Origin: Turritopsis dohrnii
Lineage: Eukaryota; Cnidaria; Hydrozoa; Anthoathecata; Oceaniidae
Length of the DNA: 64,000 nucleotides
NCBI GenBank assembly: GCA_027922465.2
Contig: BQMF02000033.1
Span: 1,116,001 to 1,180,000 of the forward strand
Reading direction: 5' to 3'
Shown here: positions 34,719-46,713 of the stretch, one piece after another
How the letters are laid out: each line of letters opens with the position of its first letter
Position numbering within the stretch: position 1 is the first letter of the stretch
The notes under the pieces: model-generated
What the model was told of the DNA's origin: nothing
What the model saw: only the letters and a program-made list of their open reading frames with translations
Database searches by the model: none
Position numbers and translations under genes: made by a program

Positions 34719-36865
34719 TTACACGTGTGACGTTTTTGAAACGATGCTGATGTCTTCTGTCATGTTTACATTGTTTTGATTCCAAGGTGATCTGGAACCT
34801 CGGAGACACACCAGACTTGATTTTAAAAGAGCGAAGGATATCTTTGTTCGTATCCAGTTCGTGACGATTGATGCATGCTCCTTCCTTTTATCAGCAACCA
34901 TCTCAGAAAGTCGCTTGTAAAACGTTTTACACTCTCGACCCATTCCTCCTTGAATAGTGAAAACCAACGGAGTAAAGTTACCATGTTCGATATTAAGTAT
35001 TCGTTCATTATATGCTGATTTCTTCTCCTTTTCGTTCCTTTCGTAACATTTTTGCAGACTTTGGGTTGAATACCTCGAAGCGTTTGGGTCAATGACCCTT
35101 ACATCAAAGAATGCTCTTTGGCCTTTTACCCAAAAATGTCTTGCACTAATATCAAGTCGAACTTCGTTGCCACTTTTTGCAGATGGAGTGATCATTACTT
35201 CACCAGTTAATTTCGTTAACATAGGTTCAACTTCAACATCTTTACACGTTTCTGACAGTAGAGACGCTGTTAAATCTCTAGTATCATTATGTCTCATTGT
35301 GATGAAACCTCCTTTTTTGCAACTCATGCTGTGTTGGATGTCAAATTTCTTGTCACAAGTACACATCGTTGGAAGATTTGGAATATTCCACCCATATCGC
35401 AATCTTATTGCATCCCAAAATTGTTGCTTGTTAAGATCGAAACCAAATTTTGGGTTGGGTAATACATTTAACCAGCTGGATGCTCCTTTCTCACTGTTCA
35501 CTTCTAGTAGTCTTTTCTGCGAAGTATTCATTTGTTGTTTAAGATTTTCTAAAATTTCTTCATTAGCTTTGTCCTTCTTTGATCTTATCTCATTCTTAAT
35601 CCGACTAATTTGCTTCTTCTCAATAGAATATGTCATTTCTTGTTTCTTGACTGCTTCAACCAAATTCTCTGTTATCTTCCTCGAATTCTCATATTCTACT
35701 CCTGCTGTCTTTGTGAAATCCGTAATTGCCAATCCACCCATCCTTACAGGCAAAGTTAGCAATTCTCGCTCTAATTCCGAACATATATGTCCTCCAGTTA
35801 TCGCAGGTATGAACTTATCTCTTATTGTAACTTCAATTGGTGTTAGTTTCTCGTTAATCTTCGGAACTGTCCTCAAAAAGTAAGTTAACTTGTTCTTGAA
35901 ACCTGACACAAAGCAAGCATAAGCAGCCTGTGGTTCCATTTCAGCTATTTGTGATAACGTTTCAAGTTGATTTTTCCAATTGCTTACCATCTGATCTATG
36001 TATTTCACTTTGAAGTTTTCGGATCCGATAACAGCACCAAGATGTCTCTCTCCTTCAGTTGTTATGTCGATATCAGTATTGCCAAAGATGATGTGAGCTT
36101 TGCTGATGAATTTCTCTTTTACAATTAAGTGCGATTTACTTGCTTTTGGGTTGTAACCATACTTCCTTCCTTCGTTTGTTAATTCATCCCACGTTATTTT
36201 CAGATCTTCAATTTTTCCTGACAATGTAATATCATCTGCAAAAGCTACCTCTCTAACTGATTCACTGCAAGTACTAACGAATCTCAATAACTGTCTCAAT
36301 AACGGTGTGAGACCAAGCGCATAAGAAGCCATAGAAGTAGGGTCCCCTTGTGTTATGCCTTCCTTGGATTTGATTTCATTTCCTCCAATTATATATAACG
36401 AACTCGGGATGCAGTAACAGTTGTGAACAAATGTATGGAGAATTGGACACAATATTGAAATATTCTTTATCATAGCATCTCGATTCAAAGAATTAAATGC
36501 ATTTTCAGCATCCACCAGAATAACAGCCTCAGTTTCATCTTCTTTAAAGATATCATGCATGGCGTGTATGGCTGCTTCAGCACCTGAGTCTTGTCCTGCA
36601 CATAACTGAATTGAGCCGGTAGCGTTTGTAACATATTGTTTAGCAATGGACATAACAACTTTTCCTGCTATTCTTCGTAAAACCTCACCGACACCTATAG
36701 GTCTAACACCCGGGTTTTTGTTAAGTGGTATTAATCTGCAAGATAGAAACGCATCTATAGATGTAGAACCATTTTCTATCGGCATCTCTTCAGTACATAA
36801 CTTTCTTATAACAGCAGCAAAAGTTTTTCTTAAATCAGATGTTGACGTTAATAGAAATACGTTCC
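34719..36865 (-). pseudogene. Non-LTR reverse transcriptase with REL-type endonuclease, 5'-truncated
   Basis: The frame stays open upstream of the first ATG (36785) to about 36865. It reads LRKTFAAVIRKLCTEEM and then MPIENG, so the conventional start is inside the domain. Numbering from that ATG: RPIGVGEVLRRIAGK at about 28-42, the catalytic LVDAENAFNS at 90-99, EGITQGDPT at 142-150 and FADD at 182-185. A CCHC knuckle (CTCDKKFDIQHSMSC) lies near 475, followed by RLDIS and FFDVRV near 541-560, which fit a restriction-like endonuclease. That arrangement marks an early-branching, endonuclease-C-terminal non-LTR element (R2/NeSL-like grade). The catalytic residues look intact, but the 5' portion is missing, so it is a dead-on-arrival copy nested in pogo. 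Confidence 0.8.
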
Positions 36866-37640
36866 TGGTGTTTCAAATCTTGCATGTTCTTAACTCAGCC
36901 GTTCATTGTCGCGGTCGCATTTAAAATGTCAGTAGACTTTCTTGCTTTACACAATGCATTCCGAACGTGAACTTCACGTGGTTTTTATTTACGATTTTAA
37001 ACCAATCAAGTATCAGTTTAACAATTCACTCAAAACGCAGAAAGAAAAACTTTTCAACTTATTGTTAGTTTTTGTTTTACGCGCTCTTACATGGGTGCTG
37101 TCAGAAGTAGGTGAAAAAATGGTTTCTCTTCTTAAAAAGATCACACGGGAGGAGAAAAAAATGCACGTGCTAAATGAATGAATTGAATAAAAAACGTTCG
37201 ATCAGATTAAAATAGATTAAAAGAAATCGATTAAAAGAAATTAAGACAACTATTAAGACAAAAGCAAAAAAAAATATTTTGTTTCATGATTCTCTTTTTT
37301 TTACCTATCGGTTTTTAAACATTTTGATTGTTCGAAAAAAGTTCACCCGTCTCAGACAGTCAGGAAAGCGTTAGGATACACTGGCAAACCGCACATGCTG
37401 CCACGTTCTGCCACTGCTGCTTTTTGTCCAAAATGTTTAATCAGTTAGTTACTTAGTTGATGTATTGTTTTCAAAGCCAAGTCAACGTGGAATATAAAAC
37501 TGACATATTAATAAAAACAAAACGTTATTCCTATTAGTTCATCAGCCAAAAAAAGTCACATTCGATTGGGGTTGCAATGTATTTGCTTCAAACTCACGTC
37601 GCACACAAAAAATGAATTAATTTCGCTCACAACTCAAACT
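36866..37640. other. Unassigned sequence inside the pogo element
   Basis: AT-rich, no motif. It is either more of the inserted material or pogo 5' sequence. Confidence 0.4.
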
Positions 37641-37655
37641 ACCATTTTGCGTGAC

Positions 37656-37661
37656 TTACAA

Positions 37662-37698
<37 letters not shown>

Positions 37699-37904
37699 GA
37701 ATCGGCTATTAATATATAGACTGGCACCTCAAGTCCATAACCACCTCCTCTGTTCACACTTTTGCCAGTAACTTCGGCTCTAATTGACGTGTATGGTGCT
37801 TTCAAAAAAGGGAAGCAAAGCTTTGCAATATTTTCTGGGAGGTGACCAACCACAGTTTCCTTTCTGATTGAAGCAGTTCTGATGAATGAATCAATGAATA
37901 TCAA
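37656..37904 (-). pseudogene. Conserved fragment of a transposon-associated protein
   Basis: The minus-strand frame reads TASIRKETVVGHLPENIAKL, then CFPFLKAPYTSIRAEVTGK and GGGYGLEVPV, before running into the GACA tract. The VVGHLP...EVTG...G.GLEVP pattern resembles a module I have seen in cnidarian transposon-linked proteins, possibly HIRAN-like. I cannot name it with certainty. It abuts the resumption of the pogo transposase at about 37915. Confidence 0.4.
37660..37698. repeat. GACA microsatellite
   Basis: About nine units of ACAG/GACA. Such tracts often mark the 3' ends of non-LTR elements or SINEs, so it may mark an insertion boundary. Confidence 0.85.
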
Positions 37905-37914
37905 GGAATCCCTG

Positions 37915-39112
37915 AATCGTCCCGAATTAGCTTCTTTTACGGCTTCTCTGGCGAATCATTAGATGTGCCCATCACTACCATCGAATCTTGGATGGAGCAA
38001 ATGCAGGAGCTTTGTAAGGGCTATGATGATAAAGACATCTTAAATATTGACGAGATTGGGTTTTTTTTAAAGCCTTGCCCACAAAAGGTTACGCAATAAA
38101 AGGAAAGAAAAGTAAATGTGGAAAGAAATCAAAACAAAGAGTTACTGTTGCATTCTTTGTTAGTGCAGATGGAGGTAAAGTGGAAAAACCCATCGTCATT
38201 TGGAAAAGTAAGACACCACGATGTTTCAAGAAGGCCAGTGCACCCGATATTCTCAGTAAAGTCATGTACTTTTCTGACCCAAAATCTTGGATACAAGTTG
38301 AGATAATGGAGAAGATCCTTGAAAACCTCAACAATCAGATGATTAAAGAAAAAAGAAAGGTGATTTTGTTTCTAGATAATGCTACCGTTCACCTTCCCTC
38401 ATTGGTCGACAAGTTCAGCAACAAAAAAATCGTATTTTTACCAAAGAATACCACATTTCGTTTGCAACCCCTAGATGCTGGAATTATTCAAAGCTTCAAA
38501 TGTAAATATCGTAAGAAATTAATGCGTTTTGTAATCGCACGTTCAAAAGATGATGTTCTCGCTTCTGAAATTACAAAGCAAGTCGATGTTTTGCAAGCCA
38601 CCGAATGGATGGTGAAAGCTTGGGGAGAAGTTTCTGTAGATACCATTAAAAACTGCTTCAAGAAGTGTGGGTTTGATGAGAATTTGTACCAAAATGATGA
38701 TGATGAAAAAGTTTTGGATGAAGAGTTTAAAACCTTGTTTGATGAACTTGCTGATTCATCAATGACAAAAGAGGAATATATCGATTCTGATATCGAAGTG
38801 TGCACTTCATACCCCTAGATAAATTCTGATGAAGTTCACTGGAAAGTAAGCTCCGTGAATAAATGTGTTAGCGAGTATTTAAATAAAGAGTCTGGAAATG
38901 AAGAAAACCCAGAATCTGACCCAGAAAGCGAAGATGAAGTTCAAGAAATTGAACCGGAGGAAATTACACCACACGATGCCCTGATTTTCATTGACAAGTT
39001 GATTAATTTAAAAGAACTTAATGATAATGAAAGGTCTACTTTATCTTCGCTAAAAGACAGACTTGAGGTTGTCAGAATTAACAACAAAAAACAAAAACAA
39101 GTATTTTTTTAA
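37915..39112 (+). pseudogene. Pogo-like DDE_1 transposase remnant
   Basis: The frame ending DILNIDEIGFF carries the first catalytic Asp (38049). It shifts frame at a run of eight T (38061-38068), where nine would keep it open. The next frame (38075-38818) has KQRVTVAFFVSADGG, FLDNATVH with the second Asp (residue 101) and LQPLDAGIIQSFK with the third (residue 134), a DD32D spacing. A TAG at 38816 interrupts the same frame, which then continues to 39112 through an acidic tail (ESDPESEDEVQEIEPEE). The CENP-B-type DNA-binding half is missing, removed by the insertion on the left. Non-functional as read. Confidence 0.8.
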
Positions 39113-39433
39113 ACAATAAAAGTAACGATTTCAGCTCATAACGCTTTCTTTTTCTTTTCTGATAATGATTTTGTTAATTTTAGTATTTTTTGACTTTTCT
39201 TGTACGATTCACAAAAAGTAGTTTGTTGTGGTTAAATAATTTTTCTCGTGTCCTTTCATGTTCCTGTGTCTTTAGGAAAATGCCTAGTACCGTAAATTTA
39301 TGTTTGCGACATCCTAGTACGGTTTAATTCCAAGATTTGAGCCTGAAATTCAAAACCCTCCAAAAGGCAGACACCTCTCAGGCGGACACTGATCTGTTTT
39401 CCCGATGGTGTCCGCTAATTAGTGGTTCCACTG

Positions 39434-40345
39434 TATATAAATGCAAAATCAAGCCATCCGTCCACGGACGGACTGACAGACACGGGGAAATGAAAGATCA
39501 GCTACCTTGCAGCGCTGACCAAATAAAATTTTTAGAAGATAACATTTTTACTAAGACTGAATTATGACGTCATCAATCACGTGATATACAGCGAATGCTT
39601 GTCTATATCCCTTGAAAAGTTACTTGGTGAAGACCTTGATGCGTTTTGCCTAATTAAGGCTCCTTCAGCTTGCGCGATTTTTTGTTTCATCATGTGGCCA
39701 CCTGATAACCCTTGAAAAGTTACTTGGCGAAGATCTTCAAGTGTTTGGCGGAACTATAGCTCATTTCAATGTTCAAGACGTTTACTACATTTGACGTAGG
39801 TTTACTACATTTAGCAAAATTACTACATTTGTTGTTGATTTTTACTAATTTTGTCGGTGTAACAATTGTGTGTTAGTGATTGCATTTTCTGTTTATTTTT
39901 ATTTGTTATTTCAAAGTTTTAATTCACCAGCCTATCACCGGTGATTTTCTTACTACGGACGCAGATTTTCCAGTGTGTGTCATACTTGTTGTTCCATAAA
40001 AAAATGTATTCTTACCAGTACACCATGTTTATAATGAATGATTAGGACACTCTAGTATGGCCATAGATCCGTGTTGGGTGATTTTAGCCAGGATCAGTCA
40101 TGTGCATTTTACAGAAAACATCAAGGAAGGCTCCACCATGCTTACTATACTTTGACTTTGTAAAACTATTAGTCAAGTCCAGATGTAAATCAAACCACAC
40201 CTGCAACATTTTTCAGCTACTTAGCAGAAGATCTTTCATTTAAATTCAAACAGTTCAACCTTGGAAATCATAATTACTTCAAGACTGAACACGTTTGTAC
40301 CGAAAATACTGCTAGTGAAACAGTTGCATTTAGAGGTCCTAAGAC
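39434..40345. other. Penelope remnant, then repeat; no gene
   Basis: Positions 39440-39465 may continue the old Penelope frame. The block 39575-39850 contains TACTTGGTGAAGACCTT, TACTTGGCGAAGATCTT and TTTACTACATTTG units shared in inverted orientation with 56040-56240. The remainder shows nothing recognisable. Confidence 0.5.
39575..39850. repeat. TACTACATTTG repeat (inverted copy at 56045-56290)
   Basis: Several TTTACTACATTTG units and the flanking CCCTTGAAAAGTTACTTGG block are found in reverse complement near 56045-56240. Confidence 0.7.
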
Positions 40346-40350
40346 TTGGG

Positions 40351-40395
40351 CAACCTCGAACTCAGGGTTTCTATTCTTTTCGACAAATGGTAATA
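40351..40395. repeat. Solo end of the 9-bp-TSD transposon family
   Basis: CAACCTCGAACTCAGGGTTT followed by CTTTTCGA matches the TIR of the element at 23258 with several changes. No partner end was found nearby. Confidence 0.6.
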
Positions 40396-40472
40396 AAAAA
40401 TTGATCCTTGACCAGACGTCTTACATTCATCTCCAGAAGATTTTCTTCATTTGAAATAAAAACATACAAGAG

Positions 40473-41816
40473 CCAGATGGCGCAAAACGGTAGCAGCAAA
40501 AGTGCTTGCCACAAGAATGCTTTCGAAATTTTACTTAAAGTTCTTAAAAGTTCTGTAAACGTTATTTCTTGGTGGAAAACAGGCATAAACGATAGAGTTT
40601 AAAATTACTAACTCGTGTAAATAGGGTCTAATTGTAACACACCAGCAGTTTAATTTATTAGAGGACAAAAGAATTATACATGCATGAGCTGTTTATAACG
40701 TACGTTTTTTTTATAAAGGCTCCATTACACGAAAGAATATTCACGAAGAATAAGGCGATATTTTGAGCGCACCTGTTATTTTTAAAAGATTTTTTAAAAT
40801 TCTTTCGTGTATTTTTATATACGAATAAAACTTGGGGGTTTCCACTTTCTTTGTTTCAATATTCTTCACATCGTGAATTCATTTGAACTGGTTCAAATGA
40901 ATTCACCACGAGAAGAATATTGAAACAATAGGAAAGCATGTGAGTTAATTGTGTTTTGAAATTTAAAGGGAATTTAAAGAGATGTAAACGACAAACGAAG
41001 AAAAAGTAGTGATTTATGTGACTGCTGAGGAGAAATTTTAGGCAGACTCATGGTTTTGTTTAAAAAATGGATTCATGGCAAGCAACAACGGGGCAACAAT
41101 TGAGCAAAAAAAGTTGTTCCAACGCGATTATCCAAGTCATCACTAAGTGTTAAGCCAAAGTAATAGTAGCACAAGTGGCAATTATTACTTCTTCTTCTTC
41201 ATACATCATTGCAAACTCAACTGTTCTAAACACATAAAGTACTGCGCGCTCTTTTTGTTTTGATATTTGATTTGATTTTTTTAATATTCTTTGAAATTCT
41301 CTCGTGTATTTTTTTCAAGAATTATAAAAGAATAATCAACACTGAATTTCTCAAACGTGTTATTCTTATTAAATTCCTACGTGTAGATTTTGAAAGAATA
41401 AGAAAAAAATAACAAAATATCGTCTTATTCTTCACGATTATTCTTTCGTGTAATGGGGCCTTAAGAGCATATGTAGAAAAAAACTCGTTTCTTCGAAAAA
41501 CAAATGTATGTTTTGAATTATAATTTCTTGAAACCAAAAATGAATTCGAACAGATAACTGCCTTTTTTTAACTCGATTTTTGAAAACCTTGATGATAAAA
41601 GACAGAACAGATAACTAACAAACGTAGAATGTAACAAGAAAGTCTGATCTGTGCTTTACTGACACGAAAAACATATCTATTTTCAAGTGCCAAAGTACAT
41701 TGATTCAGTACCATAAGTAACTAAAAGTCCCAGTTTTATGTAGACCTATTTGATTAATATCCATTTCTTCATCAATTAAGTGATAAAATATCAAAGAAAA
41801 CGTATTTTAATTAAAT
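40473..41816. repeat. Inverted copy of the repeat inside the 16.2-kb element
   Basis: Except for the insertion at 40717-41461, this block is the reverse complement of about 16610-17270 (GAGCCAGATGGCGCAAAACG, TAATTTATTAGAGGACAAAAG, GACAGAACAGATAACT and others). Homology ends just past 41812. The function is unknown; it is probably part of a longer mobile element. Confidence 0.8.
40717..41461. mobile_element. 745-bp Harbinger-type non-autonomous element, TAA duplication
   Basis: The TIRs read AGGCTCCATTACACGAAAGA and, complemented, AGGCCCCATTACACGAAAGA, and extend about 48 bp. TAA flanks both ends (40714-40716 and 41462-41464). The homologous uninterrupted site in the copy at about 17011 has TAA once. 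A TAA duplication and GGCC-type ends fit PIF/Harbinger. There is no coding sequence. An inner palindrome (GAATTCATTTGAACTGGTTC) lies at 40876-40895. Confidence 0.85.
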
Positions 41817-44290
41817 GCATGTGATTGCCCCCGCAGCGAGCGTAAGCGAGCGAGGAGGCATAGTAGTTTCACGAGATAGGCGAAAGTCAGTTTTCAATTT
41901 TGTTCATCATCTTCATCATCATCCTCCAACTTTCATGTTGACGTTACACGGTGGTATACAATTATTAGCTGACTTTGCTTTTTTTTCCATGTCAAAGCAT
42001 GACACCGTAGGTGGGAGACAGAATGTTTATTTTCCTAATTTATTATTATATTATACTATGTTATTTAGGAAGTTCGTATGCTAAAATTGCTTAGAGATTT
42101 TTCATATTACTTTTGTGTTGTTTTTGTGAAGTCATAGAAATACGAAAAGAGATAGAATAACATCGATGAAATTTCCTTTGTACCATCCGTGTTGTAATTA
42201 CTGGTGGCCGTATACAAAGTTGAATTTTAAAAATTTAAAATTTCGCGCTATATATGGAAGTCTATTGTTCCCCGTAATAAAAGTCGTAATTCAGATCTCG
42301 AGATCTATTGTTAATTTTTCAAAATGTGGGACTTCAGGTAATGTCTTTTTATCAATTCTGCATAATTATCAAAATTATTAGAATTATTCAGATGATAGCA
42401 AAACGAAAAATAAGTTTGCGTTTTATGATTTGACGAGAATAATATTCGTATTCATTGTTTTCTCGTGATCAGCTAATCAAATATGCAAAATCAGAAATTT
42501 TTACCTATCTCTGGTAAAATCATATTAAAGATTTTGAGATATTGATACAAATGAAGACAAAATAACATTGACGAAAGTACACTTGATTCTCGTAATGAAC
42601 ATGTATGTTTTGAAGTGGAAATTCCTTATGCTATTTCTGTTTGAACGAACACGAACAATTTTACAAGTTGTTATAAATTGTTTTTACTATGAACAATGTT
42701 CTCTGGACAAGCTGCCAGCTTTCTGATGAAACAGAGATCATCACTGCATTGAATAATATCACCACTTCACTGCTTTGTCGTAAATATCAAAAGATTCTTA
42801 AAGGAGTTGCCTTGACATATATAAATGGCATTAAAAATATATTTATGTATAAAATGAATATTCTGACTGCCTAAAATTGGAGAAAAATACTTCAACTTCT
42901 GGAAGGTTTCTGTAAGAGTATGAATGATCAAAGTATGATCTTTATAATCTGGTTTGGCAGAAACATAACTTTCTTCTCACTCATCCTTTGCACAATAGGA
43001 GATTGTTTTAACAAACTTAAAATAATACAGCTGTGCACGTGCGCTATTGTTCAATACCAGAGATTTTGATTGGTAGATTTATTTTTTCGGCGTGATAATT
43101 ATTCGCCGACAATTAAGAAAGTGTAAACAATGTTTATGACCATAATTAAGAGGACGCCAATTAGTTTCGGTCCCGATCCTTACACCACAACATTCTATAT
43201 TCCTTAGGAGGTCGTACTAGTGAAAACAACTTGAAAACGCTTTTAGTTCGTAAAATAATGAAACAAACGTCCGGGTATGTGAAATGAAAAACCGAAAATA
43301 TGTTTTTCATTATAACATAAAAACGAAAAAACGAATTCAGTTCCGATTTTCTGAAAAAAGTAGCTTTTAGAAGCCCTAATAAGGATAGCATGTTTGTTTT
43401 TACGAATGAACTTGTTAAGTATACTCGTTTTTGATTTAAAATTTTCGGTTTTTACTTCAAATTTTACCGAGTAGTTAAAAAATAATAAACATTGCATAAA
43501 AGAGAATGAGGCGAGGCAACACGCATGGATTCTCATTGTTTGAAAATTGAATAGAAATTTGAATAGAGCTAAGGTGAGCTAAAGTTTGATGTTATTCTAT
43601 CTCGAAGTGAACGACGACAAGGATTTTAAAGCACAGCTTCAAATCTGGAATTTTGTCCACCATTTTTGTATATGTTTTAGCTCTAAATCTTTCATTCAAT
43701 AAATTTTATTCAATGCACTGAATTTTGGCGGATCTTGCCTTAAAAGATTTTAATTGGAGAAAGAAAGAAAAGTGACCAATTTTTTGAGTGGGGTGACTGA
43801 AGATTTTAATTGGATTTCTGTGTATGCAAGAAAGCCTACAAATTGTCGTTCTTCGTGTTTTTCTTCTTTCTGTCCTCCAAAGATCTTGATCAATAAAACA
43901 TTATATTTTTTTCTTGTTTTTTTTGTAAACTTTGGCTATTTTTTGTTTCGAATCAAAGTTTGAAACTCAGATTTCTAAGGATTTTTCGCTTTAATTTTTT
44001 TTTTTTGAAAAAGTTTTTTTTTCTTTTGGCTCTTACAGAATTTCTTTAAAAAATCTTAATCTTATTCTTAATCTTATTTTGAGTATAAAAATACGTATTT
44101 CGTGTAGGTAAAACACCGAACATCATTATGCAATAAATGTTTTGAAAGAGATTTTCAAAATAAAATTACTTGCCTGTGTACGTTCATAACAATTTATATA
44201 TTCATATTAATAGTATATCTTCGCTAAGGGAACTTTGAAGACTCAGAAAGTGGGGAAAGGAGAAGATAGGGAATGATTGGTTTATTTTTT
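41817..44290. other. No supported gene
   Basis: AT-rich. Short frames on both strands have no motif. T-rich low complexity at 43960-44040. Confidence 0.5.
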
Positions 44291-44292
44291 AC

Positions 44293-44483
44293 GGCAGCAG
44301 CGATAGCGAATACCGTATTAAAACACCCGTGGACTCCGACTCCTCCTACTACTACTCCTCCTGCTCCTACTCCGGCCGAAATGGCAATTAGCCTGCGATT
44401 TAGACTTTGCGAGTCCCCGTTAAAAACTCAATATACATTCTAATGAACAAACGCAGCCTTTTGAATTTTCGAAGGTTTTAAAC
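44293..44483. repeat. Direct copy of the repeat at 16425-16610
   Basis: ACGGCAGCAGCGATAGCGAA through AACGCAGCCTTTTGAATTTT matches 16431-16605, with a different CTC tract length. The match stops at AAGGTTTTAAA. Confidence 0.85.
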
Positions 44484-44847
44484 TAGCATGTAGCTTTAGC
44501 TAAAAATGCCCCCGCGCTCAAGCATTCCAATTTGTACACGCAGCAAGCTATACATTGCAAGCCTATACAACGGAAACAAAAACAAACAAAGTCTTGTTAC
44601 TTTTTGTTATCTCTTAGTCCTATGTCACATTGATGCTAATATACCTTTCAAAAAGTGTAAATAAGGCTTAACAAGTAATATCAGAAAGTATTTGCTACAA
44701 ACAAAAGAAATGTGTGAACTAAAACCACGAAAAATAGACTTTCTTCCTATAAAATTTTAATTTAAAAAGGTATTATTATTATTAGATGACGCGCCATGAT
44801 AAATATAATGCAATTCCGCCTTAACTCATACTAAGTTTCGACACGAA

Positions 44848-45384
44848 GGAAATGATCCACATATGATGTACTTCTCTAGATGGAAATGATCCACATATGA
44901 TGTACTTCTCTAGATGGAAATGATCCACATATGATGTACTTCTCTAGATGGAAATGATCCACATATGATGTACTTCTCTAGAAGGAAATGATCCACATAT
45001 GATGTACTTCTCTAGATGGAAATGATCCACATATGATGTACTTCTCTAGAAGGAAATGATCCACATATGATGTACTTTTCTAGACGGAAATGATCCACAT
45101 ATGATGTACTTTTCTAGAAGGAAATGATCCACATATGATGTACTTCTCTAGAAGGAAATGATCCACATATGTGACATCACATATGATATATTTCTCTAGA
45201 AGGAAATGATCCACATATGATGTACTTTTGTAGAAGGAAATGATCCACATATGATGTACTTCTCTAGAAGGAAATGATCCACATATGTGACATCACATAT
45301 GATATATTTCTCTAGAAGGAAATGATCCACATATGATGTATTTCTCTAGAAGGAAATGATCCACATATGATGTATTTCTCTAGA
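44848..45384. repeat. 34-bp minisatellite, about 16 units
   Basis: Units begin GGAAATGATCCACATATGAT and continue GTACTTCTCTAGA(T/A)G; starts at 44848, 44882, 44916, 44950 and so on fix the period at 34. Two longer variant units carry an extra ATGTGACATCACAT segment (45168 and 45288), duplicated together, showing higher-order amplification. Each unit contains the palindromes CATATG and TCTAGA. Confidence 0.95.
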
Positions 45385-46713
45385 AATCCAATACGTTTTA
45401 TAAAGTGTTTGATTCTAAACCCTTAAACTGTTATTCTGACATCCAAAAGAACAAAAAAAAGTCCGATTTTTGGAGAGTTTAACGGGTTATCTATTTTCAA
45501 AGAAACGATAAGTTAAGGTACTTATGGAATTTGTATGTAACAAAAAAAGAGGAAGTGCGAATTTTTTTCCACCCTTTACTAATGTAGCAATTAGTCTACG
45601 GCTGTAATGTAACAATTAATTTACGAAACTCATAGAAACCCACTCCTCGCTTTTAAACAAGGAACTTTCTGACTTATTCACCTTTGGTTAATTTTAATAA
45701 CCGCAACCGGAGATATTAAAGAAGATGAGCCCATCCATAATCCGACAACGATAAATGCTTAAACTTGTACAAATTATAATCTTTTTGTGAGGAAGAAAAC
45801 GTGCAAAATGGTAGTAACATGAGGCATGGATACAAAAAGGCGTGAGCCAAAAGAAAATAGAAAAAAGAAATATCTTTTCCCTGATAAGGTGTACAATAGC
45901 TCAGACGTGTTATTTTAATATTTTGATTATTTTCTTCTTGTATTGAACATACTTAGTCAGGGAAAAATGACTGATTTCGAAATTGAGTCGGGAAAAAGTG
46001 ATTAATTTCAAAAATTGGTCGGGGAAGGTGACTAAAGTTTCCTTAGGTGACTAAAACTTTCCTCGACTAAAATTTCCCCGACAAAATTTTTTTGCCGACT
46101 TTTTCCCCCGATAGGTATTACTGACAACAAAATCGAAAATGATTATAAAAGTGATAGTTCAAATTAAAAAAACTGGAATCTTTCTTTTGTTTTTCCTTAG
46201 GGGTAAGATAAGAGGTAAAATCGTCTTTTAAAAATACTTTATAGAATGTTTTAATAAGCTTTGGAAAAATCCTAGCTTGCGTACATTCATTACAATTTTA
46301 CATACTTTCGTGAAGAGAATTTCGCAGATTCTAAAGTGTAGGCTAAACTGGCCCTACAGCCGGAGGAAAAAAAGTAGTACTGCTAGTAGTATTCACTTTT
46401 TCTGCCACCGTAATATTGTGTAAAGACACTTTATTCTTTGCATGAGACAAAACTCGTTTTTGAATAAAGTCTCAGCAATCAGTTACAAGATGCTAGGCAG
46501 CTAGTTGTTTGTTGACAGTTCTGTATCGTTATCTTATTTGGGCAGCTAGTTGTTGAGTCAGTCATCGATTTTTGAAACACTTGTATTCGTTTACTTTTAA
46601 GAAGAACAAAAATATCCGTTACAAATTTACACATTGAATTTTACATTATGTTACAGCTAGAAAAATGATAAGATAATGTAAAACCAAAATAAGATGAAAA
46701 TATATTTAGAACC
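45385..46713. other. No supported gene
   Basis: Short repeats of GTCGGGGAAAAA-type at 45960-46110 and otherwise AT-rich sequence. Confidence 0.45.

Larger units (their letters stand above)
34084..39433 (+). mobile_element. Pogo/Tigger-like element with nested insertion
   Basis: The ends read CAGTAGAGCCTCCAATTACC and, complemented, CAGTGGAACCACTAATTAGC, flanked by TA. Both subterminal regions contain repeats of GGCGGACA and AGCGGACA. A DDE_1 transposase remnant occupies 37915-39112. The element is 5.35 kb, long for pogo, because a non-LTR reverse transcriptase region is inserted between about 34450 and 37905. It lies inside an older Penelope-like reading frame. Confidence 0.85.

Noticed and set aside
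35092..35883. 263-codon plus-strand frame
   Set aside because: Antisense of the non-LTR reverse transcriptase, with no motif.
44848..45384. CRISPR-like array
   Set aside because: Units are contiguous and near-identical, with no spacers, in a eukaryotic setting.
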